Source of the DNA: Dioscorea cayenensis subsp. rotundata
Lineage: Eukaryota > Streptophyta > Magnoliopsida > Dioscoreales > Dioscoreaceae
Direction: 5' to 3'
Assembly: GCF_009730915.1 (NCBI RefSeq)
Contig: NC_052489.1
Coordinates: 27,831,916 to 27,895,915, forward strand
Length of the DNA stretch: 64,000 bases
Shown here: positions 24,945 to 36,867 of the stretch, one piece after another
How positions within the stretch are numbered: position 1 is the first letter of the stretch
Layout: every line of letters begins with the position of its first letter
The notes under the pieces: generated by a model
What the model saw: the letters and a program-made list of their open reading frames with translations, nothing else
Database searches by the model: none
Told to the model about the DNA's origin: nothing
Translations under genes and position numbers: made by a program

Positions 24945-25789
24945 TACACCCATACACAAACAAAATAAAATTAAAAATGTCAAAAAAAGGAAGCTTATCT
25001 AACTTTATTGGACATATATATATATATATATATATATCACTGTTACCTATACAGCCACGAAATCATATTTGTCCAATCATTTGTTCTAGACATTGTTAAT
25101 TTATGAAATAATAATAGTTAAAACAATGATGATACCGATGATGATAATCAACGGCCAGGTAATTCCATTTCCCACCAGGCAAAAAGATCAGAATTGCCCC
25201 TTCAGCTTAAGTATGCATGAAATGAGCCAATTTCAAATGAATGCTGCCAATCAAAGAACATAAGTAGATACCTACTGGTGCACAACCTTTCACAAATTAA
25301 CTTCAAATCATGTCTAAGTGTTTTGTCCTAGGTTCAAATGCATGATTAGCGCTTGAACTAAACATAAGTACTGAGGAGAACTTACAGAGATAACCCTTTC
25401 CAAGAACCAAATTGACCAATTTTTAATTTTCACAATCCAATTAATTAGAAGTAATTAATTGCATCTCACTCTCAAATTAACACATGCATTGAGACCTGTC
25501 TCCATCCACCTTAATTCCATTCAACATCCTCCATTTGATCTTTTCACTATGGTATTGACTATATTTAAAACCCGAGAACAAAACAACTTTGACACAAGAC
25601 ATCTCAAGGTGACGGTAATAATTCATAAAAAAAAAAAACAAAAAACAAAAAACAAAAGCCAATAGTAGAAGAATAACAAAAGCATGGTAGAATTCTTAGA
25701 TGAAAATATTTCAGTGGGAAAACATATCTGAGGGCAGTGTACCCAACCCTAGCTGAATTCTATAACTAAATGTGTTACAGTTTGGTGAC

Positions 25790-25982
25790 TGAAGTTTTGT
25801 TTTAAATTAATAGATGATTAGTAGTGAGACAAGTGGAGGGTCAAGATGTGTTCATCTAGTTTTTTGTTTCAAGTTCTTTTGTGTTTGTTGAATTGTAACT
25901 TAAGTTTTAAACTAATAGATGACTAGTCGGACAAATGGAGGGTCAGGATGAATTCATCACGTGTTTTGTTTCAAGTTCTAGG
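25790..25982. repeat. Imperfect tandem duplication, about 106-bp period
   Basis: Two neighbouring blocks share AAGTTTT, TAATAGATGA, AATGGAGGGTCA or AGTGGAGGGTCA, and TTTGTTTCAAGTTCT in the same order. The similarity is well below identity, so the duplication is old. Confidence 0.65.
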
Positions 25983-28621
25983 CAAGGTGGTGTTGTGTTG
26001 TTGAGTTGAGCTGAGTTGTTTGTTAAGTCAAGGGTAGTCTGGTCCTTTACTAGTTTATTAGGTTTATGTTTTTGTTTTCTCTCAAAATTGAGGAGCCCCT
26101 TTCATTGCTCTCTAAAATTAAAATTCTCAGCCCTTTACTATGTTTCCTCTGCAAACTGCAGCTCTAGTGTTGGCATGTAGTTTGTAAATATGCAAACTCG
26201 TAGGATTCAATTAGCACCTCTTGATCATAGTAGTAACAAGAGTGGCTCAAGTGTTGGCATGTAATTTGTATTTGTATCGTATTTGAACTTTGTTATTGAT
26301 ATTGAATATCGACTTAGTTTGTATTGTCCTTTAAATTTTTCTGTGTCTTTTGTAATTAATATCAAACATTGACTTTTATTTAAGCTTGTGTTGGACCGAA
26401 TTTTTGGGTCCGCCACTGGTCTCTAGGCAAATGAGTAGCGTTGCACCTGAACGTGGGGTTTGTTGATGATGATGCTGGTGTCGGGCATCTTCTCGGCTTG
26501 GTAATTTTCTCGGTAGATCGAGAAATTTGGAGAAGCTTGGAGGTCACATTCTTCTCATCGACGCGAACAATGGCATCGCGTGCGGGATTCCAATAGCCGA
26601 TCCAGCATTGACGGTGACCTCCATTGCATACTCCACCTTGTAGAGCAGATCTTACGGCGAGAAGCTAGATCATCCTCTGGCTATCGACCAGTGAGAAATT
26701 TTTGTTCCCGACAGAGGAGATCTATGGTGAAATTCTAGAGTTTAGAGATGCAATAAAATCCGTGGACATTAATTAGGGTTTGCATGAGAGCATACCTTCA
26801 AGAGAGAAACAGGAAGTAGAGTTTCTCACGTTCTTTGAGGAATTTTGAAGAATAACGAGATTGCGGGTGGTTACTTGTTACTTGGACAAAAGAAACAAAG
26901 AAAGGGAGGGTTGAAAACAGGTATGAATAAGGATCCGATTGGCTTGGATTTGACCTGATAACAGATGCTAAAATATTATAATAAACTTTGAGCTATTATG
27001 ATAGAATCTTCTAACTTCAACCCGAAACCCTTGTCCCTGGTTGACGGTCCTTCGGCTGAATGATTAATTCTCAATACGAGCATATACCTAGCATTTGTCA
27101 TTTTTATCAAAAAAAGAAAAATCTTTAAACTTAGAAAAACCATAAAGTTTGGATATATACACACACATTTTATATATATATATATATAGCGAGGGTTCGT
27201 CATCCACGAACTTTCGTAGATTCAACGTTCAACAGTCTTCATCATCCTATGTACGGTAAAAGAAATTCTCATATCATTGTTATTTATTGTGCTTATAAAA
27301 ATGTGTTGTACAGTATTTTGATCTGAGCTATCCGATCATAATTGACACAATAACTCAATCAATTACAGCCGTTGAACTCTATTCTACTAGCGCAGTAGCA
27401 CATACAGAAGTTAAAAAACCAAAATTTTGATATAAATCATCCTATCAGAATTGGTACAGTAACTCAATCAATCACTATCGTTGCTCTCTATTTCTATTAA
27501 CATCTACAGTGAAAGCTAAAAAAACCAAACAGATAATTTAACGACACATTCATTCATAGTACAGGCTTCTAATACTCTCTCTCTCTTAATTTACTGTTGC
27601 TATCTTTGTCTACACCCATTTCTCGCTATCTCTCCCATCAATATCTTTTCTCTTTCATCTTTTAATCTGTGAGGATGCTTGACTTCTTATATATATATAT
27701 ATATATATATATTGACCAAGAGATTATTTCATCAATAATGATAAATTGGTGAAGAATTCTCAATCACCTTTTATATGAAAATTTTGTGATAATGTTTGTG
27801 AAAATTTTGTGATAATGTTTGTGAAGAATTTTATAAGAGACCACTTAAATGAATTTATGAAGTATTAGAAATTAAATGAAATTTAATCTTAGATGGCTTT
27901 TCAGTCATTTATCCCTCTTCATATTAGGACATTGCATTTGCTCAACTGTGTGATGAATATTAACTATACAGTCGTAGACCATATATGCATCAATCTTGAT
28001 ATGAGGTTTATAAATTAATTTTAAAAAAATAATTAAAAATGAAAAGAAAGAAATTATATTTTCTGATAAATTTATTATCATTATTTTAGCATTAATTTTT
28101 TTATTTTTTTATTTATTTGTAATAAATATGGGGCATGAACCTAGGACTATTTTAGTATTATTATCATTATTTTTTTATACTCAATTAGTCTTTTTTTCAA
28201 AAGAAATTAATTAGTTGGTCCTTTTTTAAAAGAATTTTTCTCTTCTTTTGAAATGGATTGTAACAGAGACCAATTTAAATCTATTACTCCAATCTAGTTT
28301 TCTGAAACTGAATATTATATATATAAATATATAAAGTAAATTAAGAGGAATTAAATTGTGGTTTATCCATCTCTGCTTATAAAAAACAAAACAAAACCAG
28401 AGGGAAAGTTAAAAAACAGAGCAACATATTAAATGCTGCTTCTTATTGGAATTATAATACGAAGAGAAGAGCTTTATGTTTTGAAAAGCTCCAACTCACT
28501 AGCAACAGTGCACACACAAGTATATATACAATACAACAACAAGAAACTGGAAACAAGCAAAGAAGAAGAAGAAGAAGAAGATGGACAAGTGATTGATGTT
28601 GAGTAGCAGATAAGCTTATAA

Positions 28622-29224
28622 CTAAGCAGGACACTGGAAACCCTCAGGAGCATGCTTTTCACAATCAACAAGAAGCTGAAGAGCAATAGGCAACAATATA
28701 TTGATATTAAGAAGCTTAGCTTTAATGGTGGTGCACAAGCAGATGGCTGCATCCAAATCTACAAGCCCAGATAGCACAGGGCAGCAAGTCTTCTTTGTGT
28801 CATTCCCGATGCCGATGTTGATCAGCCCACCCAAAAGGTCGACGCATGCGTCTAGTTTCAGCACGTCAATGGGGCATGTCCCTGCCGGAGACTTGGGTGG
28901 TGGTGGACATGGCACTGGTTTTGGTTTAGGTGGTGGTGGTGATGGTACTGGTTTAGGTGGTGGTGGAGGTGGTGGTGATGGTGTAGGTGGTGGTGGAGGT
29001 GGTGGGGATGGTTTGGGTGGTGGAGGAGGAGGAGGTGATGGTTTAGGTGGTGGTGGGCAAGGAACTGGTTTGGGTGGTGGAGGTGGTGGTATTTTCTTTG
29101 GAGGTGGTGGTGGTGGTGGTGATGTTTGGCAAACAGGGCATGCTTGAGAAGGGATGAGGAATGAGAACGTTAGGAAGAGGATGAAGAGGAAAAGAGAAAG
29201 AGAGGTCTTGGTCAAGCTTTCCAT
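28622..29224 (-). CDS. Hybrid proline-rich protein with 8-cysteine (LTP-like) domain
   Basis: This 200-residue secreted protein belongs to the hybrid proline-rich protein (DC2.15-like) family, found in cell walls and at the membrane-wall interface. I chose the ATG at 29224, which begins a clean signal peptide (about residues 1-28), over an upstream non-conserved extension. Residues 36-114 are mostly Pro blocks of five to seven separated by K, S, T or V. The C-terminal domain (117-198) has eight cysteines in the family spacing, at 117, 127, 147-148, 162, 164, 188 and 198, with hydrophobic helices between. The gene has a single exon. A TATA-like CTATAAAAAC sits at 29284-29293 on the minus strand. 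The family is certain; its precise role, such as cell extension, stress or defence priming, cannot be told from sequence. Confidence 0.92.
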   Translation of the reverse strand: MESLTKTSLSLFLFILFLTFSFLIPSQACPVCQTSPPPPPPPKKIPPPPPPKPVPCPPPPKPSPPPPPPPKPSPPPPPPPTPSPPPPPPPKPVPSPPPPKPKPVPCPPPPKSPAGTCPIDVLKLDACVDLLGGLINIGIGNDTKKTCCPVLSGLVDLDAAICLCTTIKAKLLNINILLPIALQLLVDCEKHAPEGFQCPA

Positions 29225-29283
29225 GTTTGTGACTTGTGAGCTTGATATTATTGCATGGGAAATGGAGACCGCTCTGATCAAGA

Positions 29284-29293
29284 GTTTTTATAG
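29284..29293 (-). promoter_or_regulatory. TATA box of the hybrid proline-rich protein gene
   Basis: CTATAAAAAC on the minus strand lies about 65 bp upstream of the chosen ATG, which supports that start over the longer frame. Confidence 0.6.
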
Positions 29294-30351
29294 AGAGAGT
29301 TTTGTCTGATTTGAAGTGAATAGAAGGTATGGGTTAAACTCTGGTTCTTGTTTTTATAGTCATTGCTATCACTGATTTTTATAAGAATGCCTGGTTTGAA
29401 TATTAATGGAAGGGAGTTCGACTTCTTAACAGTTTGGCTCTTTAGGAGAATTTTTCATGCACACATATCCCTGGCAGTGCCTAGTCCACCTCTCAAAAAA
29501 GTAATAATAATAATAATAATAAAATAATAATAATAATCATGAATCGGTGATTTTTTTTCAATTTGATAAAATAAAAGAATCCAATAAACAAGATGCATGT
29601 ATGGCTCTCCTTGTTCAAACGCAATGCAAGACTTCAAAGTCTTGAGCTCTTTGTCTTGATTCATTAATTTGATTCACTAACACACAAAAAATAATAAAGT
29701 GCAAGTTGATCAGTTAGGCATATGTATCTCCTTAATTATTCCCTCAAGCATGTGGATACAAAGACAAAGATGGTTGTTTGAGAACCATATCCCATTCCAT
29801 TCATTCTATAGGTTTTTTTTCCTTCTAATTTCCTTATTATGATTAGGATTACCGGCTTCATTCTCGTGTTTTGTTTTAATTAAAACAAGAGCCAAATTTA
29901 TAAACAATGAAAAAAAATATGAACCAGAATTATTGGTGGAAAGTTACAGCAGAAACAAATTATTCATATTCAATATTTGTTTAAATTTTAATATAAAGGT
30001 GAAAATGATGGCCGTCACATATATTTATGTCTTTTGTGCATGCCGACATCGAAAGGAATATTATGTTTCAAAATATACCAAAGAAGATCAAACAAAGTTT
30101 TTTCATTTATTAAAAAGGAAATATATATGTATATATATATATATAATGCCAATTATGATTGTTCAAAGTCTTCTCATAAATAATTGCAGTGTTGTATTCA
30201 ATGTCTTTTTAGTAGATTGAAGGTTTCATATTTATTCAAAGTGGTAGCTAGCTAAATAATTTAAAAAATAATACAATTACTAAAAAAATTAATAAAGACA
30301 AAGAAAAAATAAACTTCAAATAATTTTAAAGATAGTTTTGTCACATCCAAC

Positions 30352-30998
30352 TTGACCTGTCCAAGGGCTGGGCTACCCGCTCAAGCCCGAAGGCCTATCC
30401 GAGAAATAGAAGGGTTTGGACAAATATATAAAGCATGATGTCCGATCCTTAGACAAAAAAAGAAACTCATTTTAAAAACGGGCCATATTTGGTTTTCATT
30501 GTTAAAAGCCTAACCCGGTTCAACCCGGCCCGAATTATAAAATATATTATTAATTAGTTTTGTATATACTCATATATATATATATATAATGGTTTGAATT
30601 GTCATTGATTATTTATTAATTAGTTTTGTATATACTTATATAATATATATTTATTATTGATTGCCATTGATTATAATGGTTTAAATTTTACTTGTTGTAA
30701 TTGAATAAATATTTGCATTTGGTATTTTAATTTTTAATTATTTTGTAGAATAATATTTGGTCATATTCACATATTAATATTATTGTTAAATTTTTATAAC
30801 GTATATATTATTTGATGAAAACCCTACTTGGATTGACTTAAGTGAGCTTTGGGTAGAGGTCATCAAATTTGGACAGGTTCTTGCAAGGGTTAAGACCCAG
30901 ATTTTCGGGCTTGGCCGGGTTTAAACAAGTTTGAAATTTAATAATTATGAACAAAAACTTAGCCCGAACCGGCCTGGCCCGACCCATGGACAGGTCTA
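30352..30998. mobile_element. hAT-type MITE (non-autonomous DNA transposon)
   Basis: The 647-bp element is bounded by a perfect 8-bp target-site duplication CATCCAAC (30344-30351 and 30999-31006). Terminal inverted repeats read T(T/A)GACCTGTCCA from each end, followed by imperfect GGGC-rich subterminal repeats such as CGGGCTTGGCC and CCCGGCCCG. The 8-bp duplication is the hAT signature. The interior is AT-rich with no transposase. Confidence 0.85.
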
Positions 30999-32539
30999 CA
31001 TCCAACCAATTTATATGGCTACACTAAATTCCCATAGATTTTATTTAAGCATTTGTCTTTGAATATATATAAGGAGTGATTAGATAGAATGTGAAAGAGT
31101 GGAATTCTTAATTACTTTCGCTATCATTGTTTCCCTTATTTTTAGGGCGAAGGTTTTTTTTCCCTATACTGTTTATATATATTTTAATAAGATGAAGTTA
31201 TCCATCTTTAAAAAAAAAAAAAAACTCTTTACTTTTACTGACAACTTAATTACTTATTTGACCCATTTAGTAAATTAATAATCAGTTCAATTATATGTAA
31301 GAAATAAAATTATTTTACATCTTAAAAACATTAAAAACCAAAACTAGCGGTATTTGTTTGGTAGTATTTAAAACTTCTTATTGCTTGAATTACAAAATTC
31401 TTTGAAATAAGTTTGGTTAGGTGGATTTAAAAAGGTGACTGTAGTTGCTAAAACTCTTTCATTTTATTTTGATGGATTTGAAACTACAATTTAAATTGGA
31501 TATAGTTCTAAATCTAGCATTTAGAATTTCAATAAAAATTATGTTTTTAATTAGTCATGAATTTTTTTAGCTATGTTTTATTTAAACAAAAAGTAAAAAT
31601 CTTTGAATATAAATGTCAAATATTGAATATAAATATTAGACATAAGCCAAATTTTAATGTAACAAAAAATAATCATATATTAAATTAATTATATATAAAC
31701 TTAATTAAATATATAGTTAATTATTTATTTTATAATTAACAAGATCTAATTGGGTATTTTATATTTAACAAAACTTAATAGTCACCCAAGGTGGGGTAAC
31801 CTCATCATAGATATTCCATATTTATAAATCCTTTCAACTAAATATAAAATTTTATAATCCACTACCAACCAAGAAAAACAATCCAGTGGATTTCATTCCG
31901 TAGTAACTATCACGGAAACAAAACGTAGATCATTCTTAACCATGGGTTTATAAATTTTTTTATTTGTTTATTATATAATGTATGGATAAGTTGGTAATTA
32001 CATTAAAAAATTGTTACCCTTTGTTTTCAAAATCATTAAATTGAGGCAATCCAACGGATGAGGATGAGTCACATCTTAGTTCCGTCATAACTACCATGAA
32101 ACCATCATAACAAACCGTGTCTGTGGCATTTAAATCTCTTATATTTCAAATACAAACAATTTTAAATAGACTTAATTAGAAATCCAGTATATTTTCAACT
32201 ACATCTAATCATATGCTACTAAAAAAGTTGATGCTGGATCGGATCATGGGTAGAAGTACTAATAAAAATATAAAATCCTTTGCAAATGCTTGGGTTACTT
32301 TTTCTTCACTTGGCCAAATCATTTATGTAAGTGAAATTTGCGTAAGTAAAAAATCATGTATTTCAACTTACATCATTTTTGTTTGATTTGCTGTAACCGA
32401 AAATATTACATTTACTTTTTATTTGTTTAGTTTGATGTAAGTTTAAATGTATAATTATCATATAAGTAGGATGATGAGATTATTATTATTTATTATTATT
32501 ACTCTTCATAAAAATTAATTTAAGTATAATTAATAAATT

Positions 32540-32935
32540 AATTAATTTTAAAAATATTTAAATTTTATTTAATTTTATTATTTAAAAATTGTAATAATTA
32601 AATTTTAAAAAAACTTACTCTATTAATTATTTTTATAATATTTTCAATTAAAAAAATTTTTATAATTATTTTTATAACAAAATTATATAAAAATATTTAA
32701 TTATATAAATACTAAATTATACAATTAACATTTATTTAATTTTATTACTTAAGAATATTTTTATGATTAATTTTTAAAACAATATAATATTTTAATAAAA
32801 ATTATTTTTGTCACAAAAAATTTAATCATATAAATATTAAATTATAAAAATATTTAAGTTTTATTTAATTTTATTACTTAAAAATATTTTTATAATTAAA
32901 TTTAAATATAATTTACTTTATTAACTTTTTTATAA
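32540..32935. repeat. AT-rich internally repeated block
   Basis: The word TTTATTTAATTTTATTA, followed by TTA(A)AAATATTTTTATAATTA variants, recurs at about 32560, 32728 and 32856. The low complexity makes the period uncertain. Confidence 0.5.
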
Positions 32936-35342
32936 TTAAATATAAAATGAATATAGTGGTGAGTAGATATCATTTAGTTTATTACATTTCAATTTATGGC
33001 AAATTCCACTGTAATTGAAATATTGAGTGAGATGTAAATCCGCTTATATATAAGTGAAGATTTTATATTAAATCAAATAATCACTTATATGTAACAACTA
33101 GTTATAGCTAGTAATAAAAGAAACCAAACATTCTTTTGAGCTGGATCATAATTCAAAGAAAAGCTGATATATCTTTCAAAGTGGAATCCAACCATAAGAT
33201 GGCATGGGCCTTTTCCTTTATCAAAAACCAGTTACAAACAATATATATATATATATATAAGGAACATGAGGTTTGTTTGTCATTCAGCCAATAATTTTTC
33301 ACTAAAGTTAATTTATTATTTTTATTTAATTTTATTTTAAAAACCATTTTTATGAAATAAATAAATAACTACTTCTATTAAAATTTAATACACTAATTTA
33401 CTTTTACCCATTTATTACTTATTATCAAAATGTACTTTTCCACATTTTATTCATTTTCTAACCAATTATTCACTTGTGTCCAGAGTTAACAGCTATGTTA
33501 ATTTCACAACTGATAAATCTTTTTTAAAAAAATTATTATTATTATTATTATTATCAAATATTTAAAAAGGTGGTAGTTAATTTCTCTCTCAACCCAAAGG
33601 TCAAGGTTCTGCTCCATTCAACTAATGGTTGAGAATTACCGATTGGTACACATTATATTAATAAAATAAAATAAATACATAAAAACTCAATTAATTAGAA
33701 CTTTCAACTAATGGTTGAGAGTTTCTCAATGGCAACCCTCAAACTTCTCTATCCATGCAGTGGAAACATCGTGATTAGTTGGCTTTACTATTGTTAGGAC
33801 AGTGTAGAAGTACTGTTTTTAATATTTGTAACAATATTCTGTTACCAAGCTAAATACTATTTAAAATAGGTTTGATGGGCCCTTTATATAAGGTGTTGTG
33901 TCCCTCCTCTCCAATATTACACGGGAAAAAATTTAATATCTTCTAGGTGTGTATGTAATAAGATTAATAAATTTTTAGATAATTGATATTTATATTACAT
34001 TTCACAATCTCTGTAGTTTTATAAAATAAAACTTAAAAATATATTTTTTTAATTATTAAATAATATATATATATATGAAAACCAATCCTCTATAGATGTT
34101 TATATATAAAAAATTTATAGACGTCCATTATCAGCCGTTGGATTTTGATCTAATGGATAATATTGATAAATAGTATCCACTACGATAATATATACATTAA
34201 TTATTATATAAAACAGTATGATAAAAATGTCAACTGTTGAATTACTAATAATTCAACGGCCACAAAGGATGTAAATTATTTATATATATATATGTGGAGA
34301 GAGTAAAAGAAAGAAAAGAAAGTACACTACAGTGTCAAATGGTTTCGGAGAAGTAAAGGGCAGCATCTGTGTATTTGTTTATAACTTTATATGCTTAGAT
34401 TAGATGTTGTCTGAAAACAAAACCAGGGGTACGCTTCCCCGGTTTGGATTTTTCTCACGAATCCTGGAGCCTCCAAAGCCCACTGCTTTGCTTTGCATCG
34501 GTCCTTGGTTGGTGAGTTTCTCAATCCTCCCTCTTTTTCTTTGATTTATATCGTGTGTTTTTCTCTGTTTTATTGCAGTCAGATCTTACTGTTTGAGTTT
34601 ATCTTCCTATCAATTTTTAAAGTTTTTAGCTTTGATCTACTTCATCTTAAGTTTCTCTTGTTTAGATCTCAGATGTTCTATGTTTTTGTGCTGTTTTGAG
34701 AAAGGGGTTTATCTGGTCAAGGTATGGTCTTTTGCTGTTTCAATTTGGAATTTGGGCCCATTGTCTGATTTCTAGTGGTTTTGATTCTGCATTTGATGCT
34801 GATCTTTCTATGTATTGCGTTTCATTGATGGCTCAACCATTTGATTTTATATGCCATTGGAGTGAAAATGAACTTAATTTTTTATCAATTTGAGCCAGTG
34901 ATCATACTGTTTTCAACAAGAGAATGGAAAATTCATACTTCTTAAGGTACGGGTGTTGTATGTCCAGTCTAATATGAGTTTGTGGTTTCCTGAATCCCAC
35001 CAAGTATGGTGAAAGATTGTGCCTTTTTAACTTATTATTTTTCTTTAAATTTAGGGTTGTGATTGGGTGATTTGACAGACTGCATTACTATCTAGATTGA
35101 AAAGAAACTTCATTTTCATATTATCAATTTGATGTGGCTTGAGAATTCCTAGTATAAACTGACTGGTAATCATACTTTTTTTCAATAAAATAAAAAAGTT
35201 CCATCCTTGATATGAAGAGTTTGTTTCTCACAAGATGCTGAGGTGAATTGTCCCCCAGTTTTCATGAATCATATTCTAATATTACATTATAAGCAGATAT
35301 TGAAGGCTTGATTCTGAAGAAGCAATTGTCTGAATCACAAAA

Positions 35343-36481
35343 ATGTCAATCCTTCGGAAGTTAAGGTGTATAACTGTTGATGTTACTGGAACGTTGATAG
35401 CTTACAAAGGAGAACTCGGAGATTACTATTGCATGGCAGCCAAGTCAGTGGGGTTGCCTTGTCCCGATTACAAGCGCATGCATGAAGGCTTTAAGACTGC
35501 ATATACAGACATGGCAAAACGATATCCATGTTTTGGATATGCCGCGAAAATGCCCAATGTTGATTGGTGGAGATCGTGTGTCAAGGACTCTTTTGTGAAG
35601 GTAAAGGCAAATGCAACTTCAGGGGTGCATTTCATTTTGTAAAATATATTTGCTCTCTTGTAATTTTTCTTGTGTTTGAATATTGCAGGCTGGGTATGAG
35701 TACGATGATGAGACATTTGACAAGGTGTTCAAACGAATATATTCATCATTTGGTTCTTCTGCGCCATATTCAGTATTTCCAGACTCACAACCCTTCCTCA
35801 GATGGGCACGCCAAAAGGGGTTAACTATTGGACTTGTTAGCAATGCAGAGTACCGATATCAAGATGTTATTCTTCCTGCATTGGGACTAAATAAGGTATT
35901 GCTCGCTATGCCATACTCTGTGGGAAAATTCACCACTTGCTTAATTGAGATGCAACAAAACAAATATTGAGCTTTATTCCTATTTGTTGTCGTTTATGAA
36001 TTGTTGGTGTTACCCATAACCTTGTCATCAATGCCATACTCTGTTGGGAAATTTACCACTTATACATCACTTAATAATTGAAATGCCAATAAAATAAATA
36101 TTGAACTTTATTGCTAATTGTTGTCGTTTATGAATCATTCGATGATCCATAACCTTGCCATTAATGAAACAGGGATCGGAGTGGGACTTTGGTGTGTTCT
36201 CTGGCATGGTAGGTGTAGAAAAACCTGATCCCAGGATTTATGAGATTGCACTGGAGATGGCTGGGAATGTTGCGCCAGAAGAAGTACTGCATATCGGGGA
36301 TAGCATGCGCAAAGACTACATACCAGCTAAAACCTTAGGGATGCATGCACTGCTATTGGACAGATTTAAGACAAAGGACGCGGAGAGTTGGAGACAAGCC
36401 GGTGCGCCTGTGTTTCCCGACCTTGTTGCAGTGCAGGATTGGCTTGCCAAGGAGGACAATGTTGCTGCTCGCCTGAATTAA
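35343..36481 (+). CDS. HAD-superfamily hydrolase, HDHD3-like
   Basis: This is a haloacid dehalogenase-like hydrolase of the HDHD3 (REG-2-like) group. Three coding exons (35343-35600, 35689-35895, 36173-36481) give 257 residues. A leader exon ending at 34511 and an acceptor at 35296 imply a 5' UTR intron. HAD motif I is DVTGTL with the presumed nucleophile Asp13. Motif II is VSN (136-138), motif III is Lys172 in GVEKPDPRIY, and motif IV is GDSMRKD with Asp198 and Asp203. The position two after the nucleophile is Thr15 rather than Asp, unlike classical phosphatases, so the substrate and even phosphatase activity are uncertain. The cap domain lies between motifs I and II. The gene runs convergently toward the first kaurene synthase copy about 390 bp away. 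Confidence 0.9.
35905..36165. repeat. Tandem duplication inside the HAD hydrolase intron
   Basis: Two adjacent copies of about 121 bp share ATGCCATACTCTG, GGGAAA(A/T)TT(C/T)ACCACTT, AATATTGA(G/A)CTTTATT and TTGTTGTCGTTTATGAAT in order. They differ by scattered substitutions and small indels. Confidence 0.8.
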
Positions 36482-36867
36482 AAAAATGGCGGAACCTCTG
36501 GTTCATGAGGAGAAAAACAAAATCAGACTTTTCTGACAAATTACCGAGATTGCTGTAGGGGTGTATTTGGTGAACGTCAAACTGATTGTATGTTTCTCCA
36601 TTGCAAATCATAATTATCAGAAAATATTCTCAAGAGTATCATTCTTCCTGAAGAGGGAAAAAGAAATCATTGACTTTGCTAACAAAATTCAAAGAAGATT
36701 GAGGTGTTTATGAGGTTGGTGAACATAAAACTGTTTGTATGGTTTTCCAATTCAATCACAAAGTATCAGGAAACAAGTCAAACAAGCTATATATCTCAGG
36801 GACTTTCTTCATTGACAATTTTATACTTAGAATGACGTACATCAAGTCATAGCTTCAATGGGCTTGT

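Larger units (their letters stand above)
22748..28621. other. Gene-poor 5.9-kb intergenic region
   Basis: No intact gene is recognised. It holds microsatellites (a CA run near 23929-23957, a CT run near 24919-24944, TA runs near 25014-25037, 27173-27187 and 27689-27712), imperfect tandem duplications near 25790-25980 and 27310-27500, and a GC-richer unexplained stretch near 26440-26900. The first few hundred bases are presumably UFO 3' UTR. Confidence 0.5.
29294..34430. other. AT-rich intergenic region
   Basis: No gene is recognised across about 5 kb. Contents are one hAT-type MITE (30352-30998), AT microsatellites (near 30125-30145, 30573-30589 and 33240-33259), an ATT run near 33534-33555, a block of repeated TTATTTAATTTTATTA words (32560-32930), and possible degenerate MITE ends near 31350-31900 and 34080-34310 that I could not bound. 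Confidence 0.5.

Noticed and set aside
25880-26440. Possible LTR beginning TGTTGAATTGTAAC
   Set aside because: No primer-binding site, partner LTR or target duplication was found.
28701-29147. Glycine-rich open frame on the plus strand
   Set aside because: It is the complement of the proline blocks in the hybrid proline-rich gene. The minus frame has a signal peptide and the eight-cysteine pattern; the plus frame has neither.
31340-31910. Possible MITE with TTTGGTAGT-like ends
   Set aside because: Inverted similarity is short and no convincing duplication flanks it.
32540-32935. Possible matrix-attachment region or origin
   Set aside because: AT-richness and repeated words alone cannot support such a function.
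34080-34310. Possible MITE with ATAGA(T/C)G ends
   Set aside because: Ends and target duplication could not be fixed, so not listed as an element.
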